A stretch of 64,000 bases of DNA, taken from contig NZ_VIDQ01000033.1 of assembly GCF_009760915.1 (NCBI RefSeq), forward strand, positions 1-64,000. The letters are read 5' to 3'. Numbering within the stretch: position 1 is the stretch's first letter; each line of letters opens with the position of its first letter. A model generated the notes under the pieces. That model saw only the letters and a list, made by a program, of their open reading frames with translations, had not been told where the DNA came from and did no database searches. This document shows, one piece after another, positions 58,484 to 64,000 of the stretch. The DNA comes from Azohydromonas aeria. GTDB taxonomy: Bacteria > Pseudomonadota > Gammaproteobacteria > Burkholderiales > Burkholderiaceae_C. The translations under genes were made by a program, and so were the position numbers.

Positions 58484-59224
58484 GTGAAAAAGAACCTGTC
58501 GCGCCTGGCGCCGCTGGCCCTGTTCGCCGTGATGGCGCTGCCCCTGAACGCATCGGGCTACGTCATCGGCCCCACGAGTCCGGGCAAGTGGGGCAACCCG
58601 CTGCTGGGCACCGGCGCCACCGTGACCTGGAGCCTGATGGGCGGCAACGTGAGTTGCGGGCTGCTCGCCTCGGGCTGCACCACCACGGCGCTGGACGCCT
58701 TCCTGCCCAGCGGCTTCATGACCGAGATCCGGCATGCCTTCGATGCCTGGTCGGCCGTGGCCAACATCAATTTCGTGCAGGTCCCCGACGACGGCGCAGC
58801 CTTCGACTCGACCACGGCATCGGGCGACATCCGCATCGGTGCGCTCCCGCTGGACGGCGCCAACAGCATGCTGGCGTTCAGTTTTTTCCCGCCGCTCAAC
58901 GGCAACAGCGGTGCGGGCGACATTTTTCTGGACTACTCCGAACCCTGGAAAATCGGCTTCGGCGGCTCGGGCTACGACGTGTTCCAGGTGGTGACGCACG
59001 AGATCGGCCACGCCATCGGGCTGGACCACGTCACCGGCGTGTCCGCGCTGATGAACCCCTGGTACTCGGAGGCCGTGCGCGGCCTGCAGGCCGACGACAT
59101 CGCCGGCGTGCGCTTCCTCTACGGCCCGCGCGCGCCCATTCCCGAGCCCGCATCGATGGCGCTGTTCACCCTGGGGCTGCTGGGCGTGGGGCTGCAGCGG
59201 CTGTGGCGGCGCCGGCGCGATTGA
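58484..59224 (+). CDS. Matrixin-type metalloprotease with PEP-CTERM sorting signal
   Basis: This 246-residue exported protein starts with GTG after GGAGGT and has a signal peptide ending near LNASG (residue about 25). The zinc motif HEIGHAIGLDH (HExxHxxGxxH) and the downstream Met turn (SALMNPWY) identify a matrixin/metzincin. The C-terminus IPEPASMALFTLGLLGVGLQ followed by RRRRD is a textbook PEP-CTERM anchor, recognised by exosortase. The mature enzyme would be processed and placed on the cell surface or in extracellular matrix. No exosortase gene is in the window. A -24/-12-like GGCAC...GCA pair at 58448-58463 is too close to the start to be convincing. Confidence 0.88.
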   Translation: MKKNLSRLAPLALFAVMALPLNASGYVIGPTSPGKWGNPLLGTGATVTWSLMGGNVSCGLLASGCTTTALDAFLPSGFMTEIRHAFDAWSAVANINFVQVPDDGAAFDSTTASGDIRIGALPLDGANSMLAFSFFPPLNGNSGAGDIFLDYSEPWKIGFGGSGYDVFQVVTHEIGHAIGLDHVTGVSALMNPWYSEAVRGLQADDIAGVRFLYGPRAPIPEPASMALFTLGLLGVGLQRLWRRRRD

Positions 59225-59240
59225 GGCTGAGCCGGGCCCT

Positions 59241-60224
59241 TCAGTCCGCCTGGATCTTCGAGGCCTTGACCACCTGGCCCCAGCGCGCGAGTTCGGCGCG
59301 GCTGTAGTCGCCGAGCTGTTGCGGGCTCATGTAATCGGCCGCCGCGCCCTGCTCGGCGGCCTTTTGCCTGAACGCCGGCGTGGCCAGGATCTTCGCGACC
59401 TCGGCGCCGAGCCGGTCCACCACCGCCTGCGGCGTCTTCGCCGGCGCGAACACGGCGAACCACGAGGTGGCGTCAAGCTTCGGCAGCCCGGCCTCGGCCG
59501 CGGTGGGCACGTTCGGCAGCGAGGCCACGCGCGTCTTGCCCGTGACCGCCAGCGCGCGCAGCTTGCCCGTGGCGATGTGCGGCATGTAGGGCGGCGGCGT
59601 ACCGAAGGTCAGATCGACCTGGCCGCCCAGCAGGTCCTGCAGCGCCGGGCCCGTGCCCTTGTAGGGGATGTGATTCATCTGGATGCCGGCCTGCTGCTCC
59701 AGCATCGCGCCCGTGACGTGCTGCAGCGAGCCGTTGCCCGAAGAGGCGTAGTTGAGCTTGCCCGGGTTGGCCTTGGCATAGGCCACGAGCTCGGCCAGCG
59801 TCTTCACCGGCAGGCCCTCGCGCACCACGATCACCTGCGGCGCGCTGAGCACGTTGGCCACCGGGCGCAGGTCGTCGAAGCTCCATTGCGAGGCCGTGTT
59901 CACGTGCGGCGTGATGACGTGGTAGCCCGAGTACTGCATCAGCAGCGTGTAGCCGTCGGGCTCCGCGCGCTTGACGGCCACCGCCGCCACCGCGCCGTTG
60001 GCGCCGCCGCGGTTGTCCACGACCACCGTCTGCCCAAGCGCCTTGCCCAGCGGCTCGGCCAGCATGCGCGCGGCAATGTCGGTGGTGCCGCCCGGCGCGG
60101 TCGGCACGATCAGCGTGACCGGCTTCGCCGGGTAGTTGCCCTGGGCGCCGGCGGGGCCGGCAGCCAGTGCGGCCATGGCGGCGAGGGCGAGCAGGGCGGA
60201 TCGGCGGGTGTGGTGGGGGGTCAT
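59241..60224 (-). CDS. Bug/TctC-type periplasmic receptor, CoA-transferase operon
   Basis: This 327-residue protein has a signal peptide (MTPHHTRRSALLALAAMAAL ... AGAQG, residue about 28) and Bug signatures: YPAKPVTLIVPTAPGGTTDI, VVDNRGGANGAVAAVAVKR, PDGYTLLMQYSG and HIPYKGTGPALQDLLGGQVD. It lies at the 3' end of a CaiB / HMG-CoA-lyase-type operon and probably binds the carboxylic acid broken down by those enzymes, such as a branched dicarboxylate. The permease is not nearby. A two-hairpin repeat separates it from the lyase gene. Confidence 0.9.
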   Translation of the reverse strand: MTPHHTRRSALLALAAMAALAAGPAGAQGNYPAKPVTLIVPTAPGGTTDIAARMLAEPLGKALGQTVVVDNRGGANGAVAAVAVKRAEPDGYTLLMQYSGYHVITPHVNTASQWSFDDLRPVANVLSAPQVIVVREGLPVKTLAELVAYAKANPGKLNYASSGNGSLQHVTGAMLEQQAGIQMNHIPYKGTGPALQDLLGGQVDLTFGTPPPYMPHIATGKLRALAVTGKTRVASLPNVPTAAEAGLPKLDATSWFAVFAPAKTPQAVVDRLGAEVAKILATPAFRQKAAEQGAAADYMSPQQLGDYSRAELARWGQVVKASKIQAD

Positions 60225-60260
60225 GCTTGTCTCCTGGACAGTGAGCCGCGAATCGGCCGG

Positions 60261-60328
60261 TAGGAGGCCCGCGTGCGGGCCGAATGGTCTTGGCACTCCG
60301 GTGGTTCGGCCCGCAAGCGGGCTTCCTG
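60261..60328. repeat. Double GGCCCGC hairpin between lyase and Bug receptor genes
   Basis: GGCCCGC-GT-GCGGGCC (60266-60281) and GCCCGC-AA-GCGGGC (60309-60322) are two short-loop hairpins, inverted copies of each other. A sibling is at 29813. On the minus strand they could reduce expression of the receptor relative to the lyase. Confidence 0.6.
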
Positions 60329-60345
60329 CCAGCGGAGGTGGCGCT

Positions 60346-61362
60346 TCAGCCTTTGGCCAGCGCCCGCTCGCGGATGGCGTCGAAGTCCGCCGGCGGCTTG
60401 TGCAGGTCGAGCCGGCGCCCGGCCGCGACGATCTGGCTCGGGATGCCGTGGTTGATGAGCGCCGGCAGCCGGGCTGCGGCCTCGATCAGCCGCGCCAGGT
60501 CCACGCCGGTGTCGTAGCCCATGAGCTCCAGCGCGTGCACGATCTCCTCGCTGCACACGTTGCCCGTGGCGCCGGGCGCGTAGGGGCAGCCGCCGATGCC
60601 GCCCAGCGAGGCGTCGAAGCGGTCGGCCCCGGCGGCGATGGCCGCCAGCACGTTGGCCAGGCCCATGCCGCGCGTGTTGTGGAAGTGCAGCGTCAGCTCC
60701 GTGCCCGGCCAGCGCGCGCGAAAGGCGCGCACCAGGCGCTCGACCTGCGAGGGGAAGGCCATGCCGGTGGTGTCGCACAGCGTCACGCCGCGCGCGCCCA
60801 GCTCCTCGACGTAGCGCGCGCACCAGCCCAGCACCACGTCCTCGGCCACGTCGCCCTCCATCGGGCAGCCGAAGCTGCACGACAGCGACACGTTCACCGC
60901 CCCTTGCGCGCCCCGCGCGATGGCATTGACGGCCGACAGCGCCCGGAACGACTGCTCGCGCGTCATGCGCAGGTTGGCCAGGTTGTGGCTCTCGCTGGCC
61001 GACATCACCAGGTTCAGCTCGTCGGCGCGCGCGTCAATGGCGCGCTCGGCGCCGCGCACGTTGGGCACCAGCGCGCTGTAGACCACGCCCGGGGCGCGCT
61101 CGATCTCGCGCAGCACCTGTTCGGCGTCGCGCAGCGCCGGAATCGCCTGCGGCGAGACGAAGGCCGTGACCTCGATCTTGGCCATGCCGGCGCGCGAGAG
61201 CGCGTTGACCAGGGCGATCTTGTCCTCGGTCGGCACGAAGGCGGCCTCGACCTGCAGCCCGTCGCGCGTGCCGACCTCCTGCATGAAGATGCGCCGCCCG
61301 GCGCCGTTCCAGACGTTCATCGATTCGTTGCTCACGTTGCTCAAGTTGCTCAAGTTGCTCAT
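60346..61362 (-). CDS. HMG-CoA lyase family protein (pyruvate-carboxyltransferase-like)
   Basis: This 338-residue protein has the HMGL/DRE-TIM fold: QEVGTRDGLQVEAAFVPTED, KIEVTAFVSPQAIPALRDAE, GVTLCDTTGMAFPSQ, LTLHFHNTRGMGLANVL and the family motif GIGGCPYAPGATGNVCSEE with the active-site Cys. Relatives split HMG-CoA or citramalyl-type CoA esters into acetyl-CoA and a keto acid. The first 11 residues come from 9-base tandem repeats (SNLSNLSNVSN), and an ATG at codon 15 (61318-61320) gives the usual family length, so the real start may be there. It overlaps the CoA transferase gene by ATGA. Confidence 0.9.
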   Translation of the reverse strand: MSNLSNLSNVSNESMNVWNGAGRRIFMQEVGTRDGLQVEAAFVPTEDKIALVNALSRAGMAKIEVTAFVSPQAIPALRDAEQVLREIERAPGVVYSALVPNVRGAERAIDARADELNLVMSASESHNLANLRMTREQSFRALSAVNAIARGAQGAVNVSLSCSFGCPMEGDVAEDVVLGWCARYVEELGARGVTLCDTTGMAFPSQVERLVRAFRARWPGTELTLHFHNTRGMGLANVLAAIAAGADRFDASLGGIGGCPYAPGATGNVCSEEIVHALELMGYDTGVDLARLIEAAARLPALINHGIPSQIVAAGRRLDLHKPPADFDAIRERALAKG

Positions 61363-62567
61363 GCCACCACCTTGCGCTCGCGCAGCGCCGCGATCTGCTG
61401 CTCGGTGAGCCCGATCTCGCGCAGCACCGCGTCGGTGTCGTCGCCGAGCTTCGGGGCCGGGCTGCGCACGCCGCCCGGGGTGCCCAGCAGCTTCGGGACG
61501 ATCCCCGGCACCTCCACCACGTGGCCGTCGCGCGTGGGCTGCTGAAGGATCATGTCGCGCGCCCGGTAGTGCGGGTCCTCGACGATGTCCTTCGCCGTGT
61601 AGACCTTGCCCACCGGCACGCGCGCGGCGTTGAGCGCGTCCATCACCGCGGCGACGGTGCGCGGGGCGGTCCAGGCCTCGATCGCCGCGTCGATCTCGGC
61701 CACGCGCTTGACGCGCCCGGCGTTGTCCGCGAGCGCCGGGTCGTTGCCCAGGTCGTCGCGGCCGATGGTGGACATCAGGCGCTTGAAGATGCTGTCGCCG
61801 TTGCCGGCCACGAGCACGTAGCCGTCCTCGCAGCGGTAGGCATTGGAGGGGGCGATTCCGGGCAACGCGCTGCCGGCGGCCTCGCGCACCGCGCCGAAGG
61901 CGCTGTACTCGGGCACCAGGCTCTCCATCACGTTGAATACCGCCTCGTGCAGCGCCACGTCGATGACCTGGCCGCGTCCGCCGTGCGCCTGGCGGTGGTA
62001 GAGCGCCATGAGGATGCCGATGGTGCCGTGCAGCGCCGCCAGCGTGTCGCCGATGGAGATGCCGCAGCGCACCGGCACGCGCCCGGGCTCGCCGGTGAGG
62101 TGGCGCAAGCCGCCCATGGCTTCGCCGATGGCGCCGAAGCCGGGCAGGTCGCGGTACGGGCCGGTCTGCCCGTAGCCGGAGATGCGCAGCATGATCAGCC
62201 CGGGATTGAGCGCGCTGAGCTGCTCGTAGCCCATGCCCCAGCCCTCCAGCGTGCCGGGGCGGAAGTTCTCGATCAGCACGTCCGCCTCGGCGATCAGCCG
62301 CCGCGCGATGTCCTGGCCCTCGGCGCTGCGCAGGTCCAGCGCGATCGAGCGCTTGTTGCGCGACTGCACCTGCCACCACACGGAGGTGCCGTCCTGGATC
62401 AGGCGCCAGTTGCGCAGCGGGTCGCCGCTGCCGGGCGCCTCGATCTTGACGACCTCGGCGCCGAAGTCGGCCAGCGTCTTGCCGGCGAAGGGGCCGGCGA
62501 TCAATTGGCCCATCTCGACGACCTTCAGGCCGCTGAGGGCGCCGGGCGGGATCGGGGTGTCGGTCAT
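61359..62567 (-). CDS. CaiB/BaiF family CoA transferase
   Basis: This 402-residue class III CoA transferase has LKVVEMGQLIAGPFAGKTLA, DFGAEVVKIEAPGSGDPLR, the nucleophile region SRNKRSIALDLRSAEGQ, ENFRPGTLEGWGMGYE and GQTGPYRDLPGFGAIGEAMGG with the catalytic Asp/Tyr region. It would activate a carboxylic acid to its CoA ester, and the lyase that follows would cleave it. This matches routes for itaconate/citramalate or 3-hydroxy-3-methylglutarate; the substrate is inference. GGAGAT precedes the ATG. Confidence 0.92.
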   Translation of the reverse strand: MTDTPIPPGALSGLKVVEMGQLIAGPFAGKTLADFGAEVVKIEAPGSGDPLRNWRLIQDGTSVWWQVQSRNKRSIALDLRSAEGQDIARRLIAEADVLIENFRPGTLEGWGMGYEQLSALNPGLIMLRISGYGQTGPYRDLPGFGAIGEAMGGLRHLTGEPGRVPVRCGISIGDTLAALHGTIGILMALYHRQAHGGRGQVIDVALHEAVFNVMESLVPEYSAFGAVREAAGSALPGIAPSNAYRCEDGYVLVAGNGDSIFKRLMSTIGRDDLGNDPALADNAGRVKRVAEIDAAIEAWTAPRTVAAVMDALNAARVPVGKVYTAKDIVEDPHYRARDMILQQPTRDGHVVEVPGIVPKLLGTPGGVRSPAPKLGDDTDAVLREIGLTEQQIAALRERKVVA

Positions 62568-62714
62568 GGAGATCTCCTGTGTCTTGTGCTGGCGCTGCCG
62601 CGGCCCTCGCAGCGGCGGCACGGGCGCCATTGTGGAAAGGCAGCCTCCCGGCCGGAATGACCGGGTGGCGAGCCGAGCTTTCGCGGATCGGGAAAGCGCG
62701 CGCTGGCCCCTTTC

Positions 62715-62794
62715 CCGTTCGCCCTGAGCCTGTCGAAGGGCAGGCGCTGCCATGCGGGCATGGCGGAGGCTTCGACAGGCTCAGCCCGAACGGG
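62715..62794. repeat. Inverted repeat of the GTTCGCCC family
   Basis: CCGTTCGCCCTGAGCCTGTC and GACAGGCTCAGCCCGAACGG pair across about 30 bases. It lies between the CoA transferase and LysR genes, probably isolating the operon from the regulator transcript. Confidence 0.7.
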
Positions 62795-62823
62795 GTTTTC
62801 CCAGCGCGAGCAATGAATCCGCT

Positions 62824-63732
62824 TCAGTTTCCCGGCGCCGTGCCCTGCAGCAGGTGCTCGGCCAGCAGCCGCGCCGGCCGGGGCAGGGCGGCGAAGTCGC
62901 GTGCGCCCAGCAGCAGCTGGCGCTGCACCCAGGCGTCGTTGAGGGCGATGCGGCGCAGGCCCATGGACACCAGGTGCGGCTGCACCGCGGCCTCGGGCAG
63001 CACCGCCACGCCCAGGCCGGCGGCCACCATCTGGCACATCGCGTCGAAGCTGCGCACCTGGATGCGCAGCTTCAGCCGCCGCCCCAGCGCGGCCGACTCG
63101 CGCTGCAGCCGCTGCGCCAGCGAGGTGTTGGCCGAGAGGCTGACGAAGTCGCAGTCCGCGGCCTCGGCGAAGTCGAGGGCCTCGCGAGCGGCCAGCGGGT
63201 GGTCGCGCGGCACCACCAGCACCAGCCGGTCCTGCCGGTACGGGCGCACCTGCAGTCCCAGCTCGGGCGTGCGCTCGGCGAAAAGCCCCAACTCGGCGCG
63301 GCCGTCGAGCACGGCCAGCACCACGTCGGAGCTGTCGCCCTCCTCGAGCTCGATGCGGATGCCGGCGTTGCGCGCCATGAAGGCGGCGATGTCGCCGGGC
63401 AGGAACTGCGTGACGGCCGAGGTGTTGGCCCAGAGGTGGGCCACGCCCAGGACGCCGGCGGCGAAGTCGGAGAGCTCGGCGGCGAGCTGGTCCACGTCGC
63501 CCAGGATGCGCTGCGCATGCCGCTGCAGCGCCTGGCCCGCGGGCGTGAGCGTCACGCCGCGCGAGTGCCGCTCCAGCAGCGGCGCGCCCACGGCGGCCTC
63601 CAGGTCGGAGATGCGCTTGCTGGCTGCACCCACCGCCAGGTGCGCCAGCTCCGCGCCGCGGCTGATGCTGCCGCTGCGCGCCACGAAGCCGAACAGGGCC
63701 AGGGAAACGAGGTCGAGGCGGTGGAGGTTCAA
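62824..63732 (-). CDS. LysR-family regulator upstream of the CoA transferase operon
   Basis: This 302-residue protein has the LysR helix-turn-helix (LVSLALFGFVARSGSISRGA, HLAVGAASKRISDLEAAVGA) and an effector domain with the usual VVPRDHPLA and VLPEAAVQPHLV segments. It lies upstream of, and on the same strand as, the CaiB/lyase/receptor genes, not divergent as is commoner for LysR regulators. The inverted repeat after it may stop its transcript. It is the likely controller of that operon. Confidence 0.9.
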   Translation of the reverse strand: MNLHRLDLVSLALFGFVARSGSISRGAELAHLAVGAASKRISDLEAAVGAPLLERHSRGVTLTPAGQALQRHAQRILGDVDQLAAELSDFAAGVLGVAHLWANTSAVTQFLPGDIAAFMARNAGIRIELEEGDSSDVVLAVLDGRAELGLFAERTPELGLQVRPYRQDRLVLVVPRDHPLAAREALDFAEAADCDFVSLSANTSLAQRLQRESAALGRRLKLRIQVRSFDAMCQMVAAGLGVAVLPEAAVQPHLVSMGLRRIALNDAWVQRQLLLGARDFAALPRPARLLAEHLLQGTAPGN

Positions 63733-63790
63733 GGCCGGGAAGAGGCGGAAGAAGGGGTTGCCGATTCTCCGCCCGGTACCGGCGTGTGGT

Positions 63791-63994
63791 TCAGCCCACC
63801 GCGCGTGGCGCCGGCAGCGTCTTGCGCCGCAGCAGCTTCACCGCCAGCGTCAGCAGTGCGGCGCCCATGAGCACCAGGCTGGCGCACAGCGCGAAGAGCA
63901 CCCAGGCCAGCACCGGGGCCGCGGCGCCGGCCCAGCCCAGCAGCCACTGCGCCGTGTCCACGGCCACGCGCAGCAGCCCTTCCCAGCCCGGCAT
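63791..63994 (-). CDS. Small two-helix membrane protein at the window edge
   Basis: This is a 67-residue hydrophobic protein with two membrane segments (about residues 12-32 and 34-54, e.g. VLAWVLFALCASLVLMGAAL) and a basic tail LLRRKTLPAPR. The start lies six bases from the window edge, so a longer N-terminus cannot be excluded. No family is recognised. Confidence 0.5.
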   Translation of the reverse strand: MPGWEGLLRVAVDTAQWLLGWAGAAAPVLAWVLFALCASLVLMGAALLTLAVKLLRRKTLPAPRAVG

Positions 63995-64000
63995 GAACTG

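Overview
The window is very GC-rich DNA that reads as a betaproteobacterium of the order Burkholderiales, most likely Comamonadaceae-like. The indicators are two periplasmic Bug/TctC receptors, a two-subunit xanthine dehydrogenase with XdhC, a PEP-CTERM protein, an HU protein with an alanine/lysine tail, and families of palindromic intergenic repeats. This placement is inference from gene content. No rRNA, CRISPR array, prophage or insertion sequence was seen.

Layout. 1-1363: end of a type II secretion gspA-gspB pair. 1400-3720: a less GC-rich patch with nested inverted repeats, a DUF2846 lipoprotein, a small membrane protein and a decayed yefM-yoeB toxin-antitoxin pair. 3713-16444: CBS protein, orphan ModA-like protein, DUF779 plus aldehyde dehydrogenase with a candidate sigma-54 promoter, DNA polymerase IV, universal stress protein, HPF-like protein, ATP-dependent DNA ligase and patatin. 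16575-20831: a second CBS protein and a translationally coupled asparaginase-hutG-hutF operon. 21132-21485: three identical tRNA-Gly(GCC) genes in tandem. 21617-27025: lipase, HU, an IclR/SMP-30 fusion regulator, and a hemerythrin/Crp-Fnr divergent pair. 27096-33602: LysR, benzoylformate decarboxylase, aldehyde dehydrogenase, Bug receptor and LivK-like receptor. 33695-35814: a CNNM/CBS membrane protein and an intact HigBA-like toxin-antitoxin pair.

35864-58198 is dominated by purine use. It holds xdhABC with a divergent LysR gene, guanine deaminase, an AzgA-like purine permease, a complete BmpA-type nucleoside ABC transporter and an adenine/adenosine deaminase. Together these could import nucleosides and bases, deaminate them and oxidise hypoxanthine/xanthine to urate. 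Inside this block sits a four-gene opposite-strand operon: hybrid histidine kinase, HD-GYP response regulator, outer-membrane protein and a small PstS-like periplasmic protein. It looks like a self-contained sensory system feeding c-di-GMP turnover and is the most interesting uncharacterised unit here.

58484-63994 holds a secreted PEP-CTERM matrixin protease, then a CoA-transferase / HMG-CoA-lyase-type / Bug receptor operon preceded by a LysR gene, and a small membrane protein at the edge. Three copies of a 156-bp palindromic repeat and several shorter hairpin repeats occupy the intergenic gaps.
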